Shown here piece by piece: positions 9,227 through 20,371 of a stretch of 58,393 nucleotides of DNA. The notes below the pieces were generated by a model. The model saw nothing but the letters and a program-made list of their open reading frames with translations, ran no database searches and was not told the origin of the DNA. Location: positions 1 through 58,393 of the forward strand of contig NVUB02000063.1 of NCBI GenBank assembly GCA_002401775.2, given 5' to 3'. The stretch comes from Ectothiorhodospiraceae bacterium. Lineage in GTDB: Bacteria > Pseudomonadota > Gammaproteobacteria > SZUA-152. Position 1 is the first letter of the stretch. The number at the start of each line of letters is the position of its first letter. Made by a program: the position numbers and the translations under genes.

Positions 9227-11542
9227 CTAAAAAGGTGCACCAATGGCGAATTGGAATATTTCCGTATCATCGCCAGGTTTGTCATTGATTGCCCAACCCC
9301 AGTTAAAGGTCAATGCACCCACGGGTGTTAACCAAATGGCTGACACGCCATACGAGGCACGTACTTCGTCAATATCAAAATCCTGATCCGACGCAAAGAC
9401 ATTACCCGCATCGATGAAGGCACTCAGGCGAAAGCTCCGTTCCGTTTCAGCAAAAGGCGATGGGAAAAACAACTCCAGATGTGTGACGACTCTGGTCGCC
9501 CCACCAATGGATCGGTCAGTAACAGGGTCACGTGGGCCCAGGCTGTTGCCGCGGAAACCACGCACAGAACGCCCACCGCCCGCATAGTAGTTTTTGTAAA
9601 ACGGTAGTTCCGTAGTATCACCATACCCGTCACCATGTCCAAGATCAGCTCCCAGCAACACGGTAACGCCTTTACGCAGTGAAATATAATACTTCTGTCG
9701 CACCGTCAATTTATAATATTCCAAATCCCCGCCGGGAACGGCAAGCTCTGCTGACAATAAACTGTAATAACCCTTATCCGGGAAGACAGCCCGGTTACGA
9801 GTATCATGGGACCAACTCACCGTTGTCGAAATAGTATCGTAATTTGATCCATTTTCCGCCACCCACTCAGCGTAAGAAACCGGTGCGATATCACCGATTT
9901 TCAAATCAGTGTTTTCATAACCCAGGCTCCAGGAAGCACGATTGTATTCACTGATCGGGAAGCCAAAGTTCATGCTCGCGCCGTAGGTGTCCGTCGAAAA
10001 GGCCGCAAGGTTGGCATTCGAGGCATCGGTCGATTGAGATTGCACACTAAAGCCCCGGCTAATACCGTCCTGAGTGAAGTAGGGGTTGGTATAGCTAAAC
10101 CGATATATTGTATTGACTCTGCTGTTATTAATTTCGGTACTTACCCGCTTGCCCGTACCCAGGAAATTATTAAAGGTGATGCTGGTGTTAAACAACAAAC
10201 CTTGCGTTTCACCGTACCCCAGGCCCGCAGTGAAGTTGCCAGTTGACCCTTCAGTAACATCAAAATTCAGATCAACCTGATCATTGGTTCCAGGAACCGC
10301 CGGAGTTTCCACATTAACCGAATCAAAGTACCCCAATTTTTGCAAACGAATTTGGGAGCGTTCAACCAGAGGCGAGGATAACCAGCCACCTTCCATTTGA
10401 CGTACTTCACGGCGCACTACAGCATCACGTGTTTTGGTATTACCGGTAATATTTATACGCCGTACATACACACGATTACCGGGGCTGATAAAGAAGTTCA
10501 GCGCAATCGTTTTGTCTTTTTCATTAATATCCGGTACGGCATTCACATTGGCAAACGCATAACCATCAATTCCCAGGCGTTCGCTCAATCTGTTACTACT
10601 GTCAGCAATTGCGCGGCGCGAAAAAATATCGCCCGCGTTCACCGTGAGCAAAGCGCGCAACTCATCTTCAGGCACCTTCATTTCACCGCTGAGCTTAACT
10701 TCCCGGACCGTGTATTGTTCACCTTCCTGCACGTTAACGCTGATATACACATCACGTTTATCGGGTGTAATAGACACCTGTGTCGACTCAATGGAAAAAT
10801 GCAAATATCCACGGTCTAGATAATAGGAACGCAGTGTTTCCAGGTCGCCCTGTAATTCTTGCTTTGAATAAGTACCGCCTCCGGTTATTCCCGAGGGCGT
10901 GGACAACGTAAACTTATCAAGCAGCGTTGCCTCATCAAATTTATTCGCACCGATAAGATTAATCAGTTTAATTTTTGCCGCGTCACCCTCGTCAATATCA
11001 ATTTCGATATCCACCCGATTGCGTTCCAGCTCCGTTAATTTTGTATTAATCTTTACGCCGTATTTACCCAGACTAAAATACTGTTGATGCAATTCTTGTT
11101 GAATCTGGTCTAACAAAGAACGATTGAAAATACGCCCTTCCGTAAGCCCTATGCTCTTTAACGCGGTATTTAACTCTTCGGTATCCAGTTCTTCATTGCC
11201 AAAAACTTCTATTTTGGCAATGGACGGACGCTCTTCGACATGAACGATTAATTCATTGTCTTTACGTGAAATCTGCACATCTTCAAAAAAGCCGGTTTTA
11301 TACAGGGCTTTCACAATGGCGCTGGCTTTAGTGTTATCCAGCGTCTCACCCACCTTGATTGGCATGTAATTAAAGGCCGTTCCCAGTGAAATACGTTGTA
11401 GACCTCTTACCTGAATATCCTGCACCACAAAGGATTCAAATGCCCAGGCATTCATACTCAGCAAGGCAAAAAATACGGTACTTGCCAGCCAATGAATTTT
11501 TTTAACACTTTTATTTTTGTTTTTAAAGAAAGCAACCAGCAA
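9227..11542 (-). CDS. bamA: Outer membrane protein assembly factor BamA
   Basis: 771 aa. It is the central outer-membrane component that inserts beta-barrel proteins. The signal peptide ends at MNAWA, and the mature N-terminus FESFVVQDIQVRGLQRIS opens POTRA1. Five POTRA domains run to about 420, then a 16-strand barrel follows, including the FRGNSLGPRD segment of loop 6 (RGF/Y motif) and a C-terminal FQFAIGAPF strand ending in Phe. The GTG at 11548 has its Shine-Dalgarno almost touching it. The TTG at 11542 has GAGG seven bases away, so I place the start there. It follows rseP by a few bases, the usual order rseP-bamA-skp. Confidence 0.96.
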   Translation of the reverse strand: MLVAFFKNKNKSVKKIHWLASTVFFALLSMNAWAFESFVVQDIQVRGLQRISLGTAFNYMPIKVGETLDNTKASAIVKALYKTGFFEDVQISRKDNELIVHVEERPSIAKIEVFGNEELDTEELNTALKSIGLTEGRIFNRSLLDQIQQELHQQYFSLGKYGVKINTKLTELERNRVDIEIDIDEGDAAKIKLINLIGANKFDEATLLDKFTLSTPSGITGGGTYSKQELQGDLETLRSYYLDRGYLHFSIESTQVSITPDKRDVYISVNVQEGEQYTVREVKLSGEMKVPEDELRALLTVNAGDIFSRRAIADSSNRLSERLGIDGYAFANVNAVPDINEKDKTIALNFFISPGNRVYVRRINITGNTKTRDAVVRREVRQMEGGWLSSPLVERSQIRLQKLGYFDSVNVETPAVPGTNDQVDLNFDVTEGSTGNFTAGLGYGETQGLLFNTSITFNNFLGTGKRVSTEINNSRVNTIYRFSYTNPYFTQDGISRGFSVQSQSTDASNANLAAFSTDTYGASMNFGFPISEYNRASWSLGYENTDLKIGDIAPVSYAEWVAENGSNYDTISTTVSWSHDTRNRAVFPDKGYYSLLSAELAVPGGDLEYYKLTVRQKYYISLRKGVTVLLGADLGHGDGYGDTTELPFYKNYYAGGGRSVRGFRGNSLGPRDPVTDRSIGGATRVVTHLELFFPSPFAETERSFRLSAFIDAGNVFASDQDFDIDEVRASYGVSAIWLTPVGALTFNWGWAINDKPGDDTEIFQFAIGAPF

Positions 11543-11551
11543 AATCACACC

Positions 11552-12916
11552 TCAACCCAACAAACGCATGACGTCGTTGTATAACGCCAGACTCATTAAC
11601 ATCAATAAAAAAACAATACCGATATGCTGCATTTTCAACTGGATTGCATCTGACAAAGGGCTGCCCTTCACCATTTCCACCAGGAAATACAACAGATGCC
11701 CGCCATCTAACATCGGCACCGGTAATAAATTCAACACCCCAAGACTGATGCTGACCACCGCCAGAAAATATAAAAATGCGGTAAAACCAATATTCGCGGA
11801 CTGTCCCGCATAAGTCGCTATGGTAATGGGCCCACTCAGGTTTTTGACCGACACATCACCCGTAATCATTTTGCCTATCATGCGTAAAGTTAGCGCAGAC
11901 AATTGCCAGGTTTTGTCGACGGCGACCCGCGCGGACTCGAAGAAGGAATATTCCTCACGCGTTAACAGTTCTGGCGGAATGGGGCCAGGTGGTTTTGGCC
12001 CAGCACCAATACGCCCAATAATCCCAGTTTCTATTGTTTTGCTTTCGGTTTTCACTTCAATGGTTTGTAAAACTGACTCGCGCTCAATGTCAAACCGGAT
12101 AACTTCTTCGGGATGTGCGCGAACAAACTTAACAACCTCCATCCAGTCAGAAATTTTCAGCTCATTCACGCGGATGATAATGTCGCCGGATTGCAGTCCT
12201 GATTGTTGTGCGGGGCCATCAGGGCTTAACTCACCCAATATTGCCGGTAAAGTTGGACGAAAAGGTGAAATGCCTAAATGACGCAATAACTGCTTTTGTT
12301 TAATTTCACTCGAGATGCCTTCAACGGATAGTTGCAAGCTATGGGTGCTACCATCTTCAGCTTGTACCCTGAAGGTTAATTCATCCGTACTCAGTGATGA
12401 ATCCAGTAAATTAATACGGGTAACACTCCAGGTAGGGGTATCCCGGCCATTAATTTCAAGAATACGGTCACCCGTATGAAAACCGGCCGTCGCCGCAATA
12501 GACTTAGGTGCTACTTCGCCCACAATAGGCGCGACACCCGGCACACCAATAAGGTACATCAGCCAAAATGCCAAAATCGCAAATATAAAATTAAAAATCG
12601 GCCCCGCCGCTACAATCGCAAAACGTCGCCACACCGATTGTCGGTTAAAGGTACGATGCCGTTCGTGCTCGGCAACTTCCCCTTCACGCTCATCGAGCAT
12701 TTTGACATAACCGCCCAGAGGGAAAACGGCGAGGACATATTCGGTCTGATCCGGGCCAGCCTTACAAGTCCACAGCGGTTTGCCAAACCCTACGGAAAAG
12801 CGCAGAACTTTGACGCCCATTTTGCGCGCCACCCAAAAATGGCCAAATTCATGAAAAGCAATCAACAGGCCAAGGGTGACAATTAATGCCAGTGCAGACG
12901 ATAGAAAACCACTCAT
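11552..12916 (-). CDS. rseP: Site-2 protease RseP
   Basis: 454 aa inner-membrane zinc metalloprotease that cleaves anti-sigma factor RseA within the membrane during the envelope stress response, and also degrades remnant signal peptides. The HEFGH zinc site is at residues 22-26 in TM1. Two PDZ domains fill the middle, one of them with [19 protein letters not shown]. The third ligand motif [15 protein letters not shown] lies near the C-terminus. It overlaps the dxr stop by 4 bp (ATGA), so the two are translationally coupled. Confidence 0.97.
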   Translation of the reverse strand: MSGFLSSALALIVTLGLLIAFHEFGHFWVARKMGVKVLRFSVGFGKPLWTCKAGPDQTEYVLAVFPLGGYVKMLDEREGEVAEHERHRTFNRQSVWRRFAIVAAGPIFNFIFAILAFWLMYLIGVPGVAPIVGEVAPKSIAATAGFHTGDRILEINGRDTPTWSVTRINLLDSSLSTDELTFRVQAEDGSTHSLQLSVEGISSEIKQKQLLRHLGISPFRPTLPAILGELSPDGPAQQSGLQSGDIIIRVNELKISDWMEVVKFVRAHPEEVIRFDIERESVLQTIEVKTESKTIETGIIGRIGAGPKPPGPIPPELLTREEYSFFESARVAVDKTWQLSALTLRMIGKMITGDVSVKNLSGPITIATYAGQSANIGFTAFLYFLAVVSISLGVLNLLPVPMLDGGHLLYFLVEMVKGSPLSDAIQLKMQHIGIVFLLMLMSLALYNDVMRLLG

Positions 12917-14259
12917 GTCGATTTATCCTGGCCTTTTTTTGTTAATAGTGTTGTAGACGGTTCAGTCAACCGTTCTGACATTTGCTCAGTCACTAGGGAG
13001 TGCGCGACTTCTCGCGCCATGCGATCAGCCGTCAAAACAACCTCCAACGAACTCGCCACTTGCGTATCTACCCTCGCCATCGTCTGCGCAATAATCTCGG
13101 GGATCGCGGTGAAACTCATTTTTTCATCTAAAAAACTTTGCACCGCAACCTCATTTGCTGCATTTAATATTGCCGGGCAGGTGCCCCCTTCGTTGCCCGC
13201 AGTATAAGCCAGCGCCAGGCACGGGAAGCGCGCCATGTCCGGACGCTCAAAATTCAATTGTGCCACTTCAAATAAATCCAACTCTGCTACCCCCGACTCC
13301 ATGCGCTGCGGCCATGCCATCGCGTGTGCAATGGGGGTTCGCATGTCTGGGTTACCCAGTTGCGCCAATACCGAACCATCATCATAAGAGACCATGGAAT
13401 GAATCACGCTTTCCGGATGTATTACCACCTGCACATGCTCCGGCGTGGTGTTAAACAACCAACAGGCTTCAATGACTTCAAGCCCCTTATTCATCATGGT
13501 GGCGGAGTCCACGGATATTTTACGGCCCATTTCCCATTTCGGATGCGCACAGGCGAGATCCGGCGTGACACTGCCTAGTTCAGCCACATCCGTGTTAAGG
13601 AACGGCCCACCCGATGCCGTTAACAAAATGCGCTTTATACCCAAGCCATCCAATTTTTCCGTGCTGCGCGCACAGGCGTAATCACCGGGCATACTTTGGA
13701 AAATGGCATTGTGCTCGCTGTCAATAGGCAGTAGTTCAGCACCGCTGGCTTGCACGGCATCGAGTAAAATTTGGCCCGACATCACCAGTGCTTCTTTATT
13801 GGCAAGCAATATGCGCTTCCCGGCGTGTGCCGCCGCGAGGGTTGGCCGTAATCCTGCCGCCCCCACAATGGCGGCCATCACTTGCTGCACTTGCTCCAAA
13901 GCCGCGACGGTTTCCAGGCCTTCTTCACCACTCAGCACCGTGGTGTTCAAACCCGCAGCACGTATCTTTTGCTGTACTTGTTCTGCGGCAACAGCATCAA
14001 CCATCACCACATATTCGGGTGCAAAAGCAATCGTCTGTTCCACCAGCCGGTCGACTTGTCGATGGGCCGTCAATGCTACCACTCGATAGCGATCCGGGTG
14101 TCGAGAAATGACATCCAGCGTACTCACGCCAATGGATCCCGTTGCACCAAGAATGGTAACGCCGATGGGTCCATTCGGCATTAACCCATTGGGAACTTGC
14201 CCACTCGAAACAGCGTCGTCAGTAACAGAGTCAGTGGAAATCGTCTTCACATCGTCCAT
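12913..14259 (-). CDS. dxr: 1-deoxy-D-xylulose-5-phosphate reductoisomerase
   Basis: 448 aa, against about 400 usual. It converts DXP to MEP with NADPH in the non-mevalonate isoprenoid pathway and so feeds UppS nearby. The NADPH-binding [15 protein letters not shown] lies at 36-50, [12 protein letters not shown] and [12 protein letters not shown] are diagnostic, and a metal-binding [14 protein letters not shown] motif is present. The extra length is a ~30-residue low-complexity N-terminus with PNG repeats and a polar C-terminal tail. An internal Met27 would give a normal length, but the start at 14259 shares a base with the cdsA stop (TGATG), which argues for coupling and the longer form. Confidence 0.95.
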   Translation of the reverse strand: MDDVKTISTDSVTDDAVSSGQVPNGLMPNGPIGVTILGATGSIGVSTLDVISRHPDRYRVVALTAHRQVDRLVEQTIAFAPEYVVMVDAVAAEQVQQKIRAAGLNTTVLSGEEGLETVAALEQVQQVMAAIVGAAGLRPTLAAAHAGKRILLANKEALVMSGQILLDAVQASGAELLPIDSEHNAIFQSMPGDYACARSTEKLDGLGIKRILLTASGGPFLNTDVAELGSVTPDLACAHPKWEMGRKISVDSATMMNKGLEVIEACWLFNTTPEHVQVVIHPESVIHSMVSYDDGSVLAQLGNPDMRTPIAHAMAWPQRMESGVAELDLFEVAQLNFERPDMARFPCLALAYTAGNEGGTCPAILNAANEVAVQSFLDEKMSFTAIPEIIAQTMARVDTQVASSLEVVLTADRMAREVAHSLVTEQMSERLTEPSTTLLTKKGQDKST

Positions 14260-15095
14260 CAGGCGCTAACTCCGGAAAACCCAGCCAGCCAATAACCAAC
14301 GACAAACACCGGTGCGGCAGCCGTGATGCTGTCAATACGATCCAGTACGCCGCCATGCCCCGGTAACAACGTGCCACTGTCTTTAATACCGGCATGGCGC
14401 TTGAACATGCTTTCCGTAAGATCACCCAGCACTGAAAATAAAACCGTCACCAGCGACAAGACAACAAACAGCACCCACTGGTTCCCGGGAAGTTCGAGTA
14501 CCTGTGCAGCACCAACGGCGTAGACCACACTCAGTACCGCACCACTGGCCACACCTTCCCAGCTTTTGCCAGGACTCACCGCAGGCGCCAATTTACGCTT
14601 TCCCCAGGCACGGCCGCCGAAATAAGCGCCAGAATCGGCCACCCAAATCAGGCTTAACAAGTACATGACCAACAGTGGGCCTTGCGCATTACTGTCGTGC
14701 AAACCAATCACTGCCACCCACGTGGGGATTAACACCACTAAACCAATGAGAAATTGTGCAATGGAAGATGACCAGCGAGATGTGGCATTGGGATATTGCA
14801 CCACTAAGGCAATGGCCAGCACCCACCAAAACAGACTCAACACCGGTAACGCCAGCCAGTTCATTGCTTCATCACGCAATACATACCATGAAACAGCCAA
14901 GCCTGCTGCCACAATGAACGTAAACATCCCGCGCTTCACTGAAGAAGTCATTTTCATCAATGCAGACCATTCCCAGGCACCCTGCACAATAAACAAGGCC
15001 AGCACCAACGCCAGATATTCCGTGGGCAAGCGCAAAATCCCCCAGACTACCAGAGGTACCAGGATGGCCGCAGTGAGTAGGCGTTGTTTTAACAT
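14259..15095 (-). CDS. cdsA: Phosphatidate cytidylyltransferase
   Basis: 278 aa integral membrane enzyme that makes CDP-diacylglycerol from phosphatidate and CTP, the substrate of PssA encoded further right. At least seven hydrophobic segments are visible. The C-terminal signature is present as [20 protein letters not shown] followed by [14 protein letters not shown]. It ends one base into the dxr start. The gap to uppS is 279 bp and holds a palindromic element instead of the usual tight junction. Confidence 0.96.
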   Translation of the reverse strand: MLKQRLLTAAILVPLVVWGILRLPTEYLALVLALFIVQGAWEWSALMKMTSSVKRGMFTFIVAAGLAVSWYVLRDEAMNWLALPVLSLFWWVLAIALVVQYPNATSRWSSSIAQFLIGLVVLIPTWVAVIGLHDSNAQGPLLVMYLLSLIWVADSGAYFGGRAWGKRKLAPAVSPGKSWEGVASGAVLSVVYAVGAAQVLELPGNQWVLFVVLSLVTVLFSVLGDLTESMFKRHAGIKDSGTLLPGHGGVLDRIDSITAAAPVFVVGYWLAGFSGVSA

Positions 15096-15222
15096 AAATC
15101 GCTCAAATGGGTCGCTTTACGTGCTTAACACACGTTTTAACGACACGTTTTAAATACACGTTCTTAAACACAAGGCGTTAACACAAAGCATTAACACAAA
15201 TGTCACGATGCTCTGGGAGCCA

Positions 15223-15368
15223 GTCCAAGCATAAAAGCCGTTGCGAGAGAAAGCCATTTTGAGTCCATTTTTTTGATCATTTGTGGCGAATATTACACAT
15301 ATTTAACGAAAATGATCAGGAAAATGGGCCAAAATAGATTTTTTGCCGTAGACTTTTCATTCTCGGAC
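15223..15368 (-). repeat. ~146-bp palindromic element, copy A
   Basis: An imperfect palindrome without coding capacity, ending 6 bp from the uppS stop. The ends are near inverted repeats (GTCCGAGAATGAAAAG at one end, GTCCAAGCATAAAAGC at the other, read inward). An inner arm pair TGATCATTT / AAATGATCA is perfect. On the minus strand it aligns almost without gaps to the element at 19158-19304. It looks like a MITE or large REP-like hairpin. Confidence 0.75.
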
Positions 15369-15374
15369 AGGTTC

Positions 15375-16199
15375 TTAGGCATCCTGCCCGGTCTGCTCCT
15401 CTATTTGCTGGCCGGTACAACCAAAGCGCCGCTGCCGTGACGCAAATGAATCAATCGCTATTTGCAGCGAAGCCTCATCAAAATCTGGCCAAAGAGTATC
15501 GGTAAAATGTAATTCGGTGTAAGCCAACTGCCACAAAAGAAAATTACTGATGCGGCTTTCACCCCCGGTGCGAATGAATAAATCCGGTTCAGGTAACTCA
15601 TGCATCGAAATACAGGCCGCCAAACGTTCAGGGGTAACATCCTTAACCGCCAGCACGCCGTCTTTCACCTGTTGCGCCAACTGCTGGGCCGCCTGTGCGA
15701 TATCCCAGCGCCCACCATAATTAGCAGCGATAACCACTTTCAACCCGGTATTATCTTTGGTCAATTCTTCCGCATTGTGAATGCGTTTTTGCAAGGGTTT
15801 ACTGAAACGTTCGATACCCCCGATAACGCGCAGGCACACATTATTTTTATGCAATCGTTTTACTTCACGACCCAGTGCGGTCATGAACAATTCCATAAGC
15901 AGTCCAACTTCCTGTTTTGGCCGCCGCCAGTTTTCGCTACTGAAGGCAAAAAGCGTCAGCACTTCAACGCCCTGCTTGGCGCAACCACTCACCACATTAC
16001 GGACGGCTTCAACACCCGCGCGGTGCCCCATAATACGAGGTTGACTACGATTTTCGGCCCAACGCCCATTCCCATCCATGATGATCGCAACATGACGCGG
16101 AATGTTACCGTGCTGAATTTTTCGTGAATCGCTTTGAACTAACGCACCGCCTTTGGTGGCATTTTTTTCACTGGAAAGCCTGTGTTCGTCATCCGCCAT
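15375..16199 (-). CDS. uppS: Undecaprenyl diphosphate synthase
   Basis: 274 aa cis-prenyltransferase that makes the C55 lipid carrier for peptidoglycan and O-antigen. The signature [16 protein letters not shown] lies at about 36-51, with catalytic Asp42 by my count. [14 protein letters not shown] and [21 protein letters not shown] are family motifs. An N-terminal extension of about 30 polar residues precedes the core. The stop codon sits next to palindromic element A, which may act as the 3' end structure for frr-uppS transcripts. Confidence 0.97.
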   Translation of the reverse strand: MADDEHRLSSEKNATKGGALVQSDSRKIQHGNIPRHVAIIMDGNGRWAENRSQPRIMGHRAGVEAVRNVVSGCAKQGVEVLTLFAFSSENWRRPKQEVGLLMELFMTALGREVKRLHKNNVCLRVIGGIERFSKPLQKRIHNAEELTKDNTGLKVVIAANYGGRWDIAQAAQQLAQQVKDGVLAVKDVTPERLAACISMHELPEPDLFIRTGGESRISNFLLWQLAYTELHFTDTLWPDFDEASLQIAIDSFASRQRRFGCTGQQIEEQTGQDA

Positions 16200-16331
16200 T
16201 ACACAACACCAGCATCATATGCATGTGCCTGGAGAAAAAATGCCATGGAAAGGTAAACAAGTGCAGTCACGGGAGGCTCAATGTCAATATACGAAGAGTC
16301 TGAAAACTCAGGCCGAGAAATAAAAAAGGCG

Positions 16332-16889
16332 CTACAGTTCCATCAAGTCCTTTTCTTTCACTGCCAACACAGCGTCTACTTCGGCAATGCGTTTGTCGGT
16401 GATTTTTTGAATAGAGGCTTCTGCCTGACGTTCCTGATCTTCGGAGATTTCTTTATCTTTTTGTAAATCTTTAAAATCGCTGTTTGCATCACGACGGATA
16501 TTACGAATCGCCACTTTGGCTTGCTCACCTTCACTGCGCACCACTTTAATCATGTCACGACGACGCTCTTCTGTCAGCGCAGGCAATGGCACACGGATGA
16601 CGGTTCCAGAGGTAGCGGGGTTCAATCCCAGGTTCGACGTCATAATTGCCTTTTCGACTGCTTGCACCATATTTTTTTCCCAAGGCGTCACCGTCAACAT
16701 GCGGGCGTCTGCCACACCCACTGTGGCCACTTGATTCAAAGCCGTTTCAGTACCGTAATAATCGACGGTAATGTGGTCGAGCAAGCTGGTGTGCGCACGA
16801 CCGGTGCGTAGCTTGGTCAGTTCGCCTTTCAAGGCGTCAATGCTTTTACCCATGCGGACATCGGCATCTTTAAGAATTTCATCAATCAT
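16332..16889 (-). CDS. frr: Ribosome recycling factor
   Basis: 185 aa, exact family length. It splits post-termination ribosomes with EF-G. The start [20 protein letters not shown] and the conserved [17 protein letters not shown] and [11 protein letters not shown] motifs are all present. It sits in the usual pyrH-frr-uppS order, 132 bp from uppS. Confidence 0.97.
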   Translation of the reverse strand: MIDEILKDADVRMGKSIDALKGELTKLRTGRAHTSLLDHITVDYYGTETALNQVATVGVADARMLTVTPWEKNMVQAVEKAIMTSNLGLNPATSGTVIRVPLPALTEERRRDMIKVVRSEGEQAKVAIRNIRRDANSDFKDLQKDKEISEDQERQAEASIQKITDKRIAEVDAVLAVKEKDLMEL

Positions 16890-17086
16890 GGATCAATTCT
16901 CGCTATCTGTATTGTTTGTCTATTTAGCGTTACATACTTTAACGCTATATGTACAACGGGCTAATCATCAACCAGATTTTATAAACCCGTCACTTTAATA
17001 TGGTTTTCACTTGAGTGTTTTTACATCACGCTTAGTGAGTTACTCAAGATGCCTGGTCCTTAACCGTTTGACCAGTAACAACTTGA

Positions 17087-17157
17087 GCCTTAGCTTAGTT
17101 ACTTGGTACTTAGTACTTAGTACTTAGCATTTAGTTACTTAGCGCCTAGTTACTTAA
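17087..17157. repeat. TACTTAG tandem repeat at the pyrH 3' end
   Basis: Several near-copies of TTAGTACTTAG/TTAGTTACTTAG in the pyrH-frr spacer, running into the pyrH stop codon. Related CTAAGTGCTAAG and GCACTAAGTACT motifs flank the hairpin repeats at 28910, 32830 and elsewhere in the window. Confidence 0.7.
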
Positions 17158-17887
17158 CCAGGGTTCCGTCATCAGAGCCCCTCATAATTGCCATCAAGGT
17201 GCCGACCTTATTCATATTGAAGACCCGAACGGGCATTGACTGATCACGACACAGCGCTATCGCCGTAGCATCCATCACCGCCAACCCCTTGGCCAACACT
17301 TCGTTATAACTTAACGTAGAATACAATGTGGCATCAGGATCTTTCATCGGGTCAGCTGAATAGACACCATCAACTTTTGTCGCTTTGAGCACGACGTCGG
17401 CACCGATTTCAATGCCGCGTAAACTGGCGGCGGAGTCTGTGGTAAAAAAAGGGCTACCCGTACCCGCCGCAAATATCACCACACGGCCTTTTTCCAAATG
17501 CCGCACCGCACGTCGCTGAATATAAGGCTCACAAACCGGGTCAATCGGCAGCGCAGACATCACACGCACTTCCATGCCATGACGTTCCAGTGCGTCCTGC
17601 AAAGACAACGCATTAATCACCGTCGCCAGCATCCCCATGTAATCGCCTGTGGTGCGGTTTGTGCCGCTTGCCTCAAGACTCACGCCACGAAATATATTGC
17701 CGCCACCGACCACCAGGGCCACTTCAATGCCAGCATCAACCAGTTCTTTCACTTCAACGGAGGTACGGTCGGTCACTTCGGCAGAAATACCAAATTCGGC
17801 ATCTCCCATTAAAGCCTCACCGCTAAGTTTCAGCAGAATGCGTTTATAAACGATATTCTCACCCGTGTTCGCCGCAGTGTTGGTCAT
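17150..17887 (-). CDS. pyrH: UMP kinase
   Basis: 245 aa amino-acid-kinase-fold enzyme that phosphorylates UMP to UDP and is normally hexameric with GTP/UTP control. [16 protein letters not shown] near the N-terminus, [10 protein letters not shown], and the DHxxAS-type region [19 protein letters not shown] support the call. The start [16 protein letters not shown] includes a short polar extension. A 222-bp spacer separates it from tsf upstream. The stop codon falls inside a TACTTAG repeat tract. Confidence 0.97.
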   Translation of the reverse strand: MTNTAANTGENIVYKRILLKLSGEALMGDAEFGISAEVTDRTSVEVKELVDAGIEVALVVGGGNIFRGVSLEASGTNRTTGDYMGMLATVINALSLQDALERHGMEVRVMSALPIDPVCEPYIQRRAVRHLEKGRVVIFAAGTGSPFFTTDSAASLRGIEIGADVVLKATKVDGVYSADPMKDPDATLYSTLSYNEVLAKGLAVMDATAIALCRDQSMPVRVFNMNKVGTLMAIMRGSDDGTLVK

Positions 17888-18109
17888 TCGTTGCCCTTTC
17901 GTTGCCTTTTTCGTTGAAAAAAAACAAGTCGTAGAAAATAATATACGTAAACTTAATGATAATACTTATGCGAATAAAGAACAGGCAATACATGCATCTT
18001 CTGCGATGTATTGCCTGTCGTCTTTCCTTAATCACTGAACGATTAGCTAAAATCAATAAATGTGATTCTGTTTAATCCATTCTGCGCGTAACGGTTAACG
18101 AGTCATCGC

Positions 18110-18988
18110 TTAGCTGCCTTGTGCCTGTGCCATGACTTCTTCAGCAAAGTTTTCAACTTTCTTCTCAATGCCCTCGCCAACTTCCAGGCGATCGAAACCT
18201 ACTACCGTAGCACCGGCAGCCTTCAACAACTGTTCAACCGTTTGATCAGGATCTTTCACAAAAGGCTGGCCGGTCAAGGTGATTTCTTTGAGGAATTTTT
18301 TGATGCGTCCACCCACCATCTTTTCGACGATTTCGGGTGGTTTGCCACTTTCAGCGGCTTGCGCAATGAAAATAGCTTTTTCTTTTTCGATCAGTTTAGG
18401 ATCCACATCGGCTTCTGATACACAGGCAGGGTTACTGGCTGCTACATGCATGGCGATATCTTTTGCTAATGCTTCGTCGCCACCCTGTAATTCCACCAAT
18501 ACGCCAATACGGCCGCCGTGCAGGTAGCACGCCAACACGCCATCCGTCGTTTTGCTGACAAAACGGCGCACATGCATGTTCTCACCCACTTTGGCGATCA
18601 GGTTTTGGGTCGTAACCGAGACATTCTCGCCACCATCCATGGGTAAATCCAATAGGGCATCAATGTCAGCCGGGTTATTATCGAGAGTGGTTTGAGCGAC
18701 AGCAGAAGAAAAATTCAGGAAATCCTCTCCTTTGGTGACAAAGTCAGTCTCACAATTGATCTCCACGATCGCTGCTTTTTTACCGTCAGCACTGGATTTG
18801 AAAACAATCAATCCTTCAGCCGCTACACGGCCTGCCTTTTTGTCGGCCTTGGCCGCACCACTCGTGCGCATCAAGTCGATGGCAGCTTCGATATCGCCAT
18901 CCACTTCCACTAATGCTTTTTTACATTCCATCATGCCGGCGCCGGTGCGCTCACGCAGGTCTTTTACTAACGCAGCAGAAATTGCCAT
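18110..18988 (-). CDS. tsf: Elongation factor Ts
   Basis: 292 aa, the usual length. It is the guanine nucleotide exchange factor for EF-Tu. The UBA-like N-terminus [20 protein letters not shown] contains the TGAGMM signature, and [10 protein letters not shown] is also diagnostic. It follows rpsB on the same strand, but with a 361-bp gap that carries palindromic element B instead of a short spacer. Confidence 0.98.
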   Translation of the reverse strand: MAISAALVKDLRERTGAGMMECKKALVEVDGDIEAAIDLMRTSGAAKADKKAGRVAAEGLIVFKSSADGKKAAIVEINCETDFVTKGEDFLNFSSAVAQTTLDNNPADIDALLDLPMDGGENVSVTTQNLIAKVGENMHVRRFVSKTTDGVLACYLHGGRIGVLVELQGGDEALAKDIAMHVAASNPACVSEADVDPKLIEKEKAIFIAQAAESGKPPEIVEKMVGGRIKKFLKEITLTGQPFVKDPDQTVEQLLKAAGATVVGFDRLEVGEGIEKKVENFAEEVMAQAQGS

Positions 18989-19157
18989 TGTCTTGTTCCT
19001 CGAGTACTGTTTTCAGTACTGTTTTCGCGATTTTTTCTTGTAACCTTTTTTAAGCAAGGTACGTTTAAGCAAGGTAAGTCGCAAATATCGTTGATTGTAT
19101 TTGGCTCACTGAATAATGCGGGGGGCCAAAACGATGACTGGCCGGATTTAGGAGCTT

Positions 19158-19304
19158 GTCCGAGAATGAAAAGTCTGCTGTGGAAAATTCATTTTGGCCA
19201 TATTTCCCGTTCATTGTCGTTGAATAGTATGACTATTCGCCATAAGTGAACGAAAAACCTGATTTAAAATGACTTTACTCTCGCGACGACTTCCATTCCC
19301 GGAC
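19158..19304 (+). repeat. ~147-bp palindromic element, copy B
   Basis: Same family as 15223-15368 but in the opposite orientation. Ends GTCCGAGAATG and CATTCCCGGAC are inverted repeats of each other. The inner arms are CGTTCATT and AGTGAACG. By eye the two copies share roughly 70 percent identity over their length with few or no gaps. It fills most of the rpsB-tsf gap; no gene is present in 18989-19349. Confidence 0.75.
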
Positions 19305-19349
19305 TAGCACCTAGTCCGGACGGCACACCCGTATCGCAAAGGCTAGTGC

Positions 19350-20096
19350 CTATTCGGTCTCAGCTACTTCTTTGACTTCAACGAAGCTGTTCTCGTCACC
19401 CATGGGCTGCAAGGCAGCTGAGCGGCTTTCGACAACGGCATCGGCTACGCCGCGCACATACAACTGAATGGCGCGCATGGCGTCATCATTGCCGGGAATC
19501 ACGTAATCAACGCCATCAGGATTAGTGTTGGTGTCAACGACGCCAACCACCGGGATACCCAGTTTACGAGCTTCAGAGACCGCAATTTTTTCGTGACCTA
19601 CATCGATAATGAAAACAGCAGCCGGCAGACCACTCATGTCTTTAATGCCACCCAGACTACGTTCCAGCTTTTCCTGTTCGCGGGTCATCATCAAAGCTTC
19701 TTTTTTGTTGACCTTGGAAAAGCCGCCATCGGCAGCCATGGCTTCCAGCTCTTTCAGACGCTTAATGGAATTTTTCACGGTGTTGAAGTTGGTCAACATA
19801 CCACCCAACCAGCGGTGGTTGACGTAAGGCATGCCAGCGCGATCGGCATGTTCTTTTACACTGTCACGAGCGGCACGCTTGGTGCCAACAAACAGAATCT
19901 TGCCCTTGCCCGCAGCCAGTTTGCCCAGGAAGTTTGTTGCCTCTATGTACAAAGGCAAGGTCTTTTCCAGATTGACGATATGAATTTTGTTACGCTCACC
20001 GAAGATGTACGACGCCATCTTGGGATTCCAGTAACGGGTTTGGTGACCGAAATGAACACCGGCCTCCAACATTTGACGCATAGTAACTTGAGACAT
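19350..20096 (-). CDS. rpsB: 30S ribosomal protein S2
   Basis: 248 aa. The N-terminus [20 protein letters not shown] contains the S2 signature, and [17 protein letters not shown] and [14 protein letters not shown] follow. Two adjacent ATG codons exist (20099, 20096). The second has the better spacing from AAGGAG and matches the family start. It is transcribed divergently from map and has a structured leader. Confidence 0.98.
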   Translation of the reverse strand: MSQVTMRQMLEAGVHFGHQTRYWNPKMASYIFGERNKIHIVNLEKTLPLYIEATNFLGKLAAGKGKILFVGTKRAARDSVKEHADRAGMPYVNHRWLGGMLTNFNTVKNSIKRLKELEAMAADGGFSKVNKKEALMMTREQEKLERSLGGIKDMSGLPAAVFIIDVGHEKIAVSEARKLGIPVVGVVDTNTNPDGVDYVIPGNDDAMRAIQLYVRGVADAVVESRSAALQPMGDENSFVEVKEVAETE

Positions 20097-20132
20097 CATT
20101 AACTCCTTAGGGTTTAGCCTCCACGTGCCCCA

Positions 20133-20201
20133 TATGCCAACCCGACGCTAATGAGAATGTATTCTCTTAACGTAGGCACCCTGGCATACGTGTCGACACG
20201 T
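20133..20201 (-). promoter_or_regulatory. Structured 5' leader of rpsB, probable S2 autoregulatory region
   Basis: On the rpsB strand three nested structures are visible. An outer stem pairs TATGCCA with TGGCATA (20182-20188 with 20133-20139). An inner hairpin pairs ACGTTAAGAGAAT with ATTCTCATTAGCGT (20161-20173 with 20145-20158), with one bulged base. A 14-bp palindrome ACGTGTCGACACGT lies upstream at 20188-20201. S2 represses its own operon through the rpsB leader in E. coli; the same role here is inferred from position and structure, not from a motif match. Confidence 0.5.
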
Positions 20202-20371
20202 GTGTGGATTACAGGGACAAACAATGGCACCATCGCCATGCTTTCCCCGGTGATTGCTGTCGCATTGCTAAAACAGCGCGGGCTTTATACCATAACCGGG
20301 CTTTTTCAACAATCTGTTCGGCCCATTTAGGGCAAAATGACAGTGAACGCAGAACATTTAAAGAGACCATA

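Noticed and set aside
8999-9331. 110-codon plus-strand ORF between skp and bamA
   Set aside because: It overlaps the bamA 3' end on the opposite strand, is rich in Arg/His/Thr without any motif and has no good ribosome-binding site. Most likely a shadow.
17498-17849. Plus-strand ORFs within pyrH, and similar antisense ORFs throughout the core block
   Set aside because: They mirror strongly conserved genes on the other strand and are explained by their codon bias.
20204-20371. 56-codon upstream extension of map
   Set aside because: It lies in the rpsB promoter/leader region and does not match the family; the ATG at 20372 gives the normal N-terminus.
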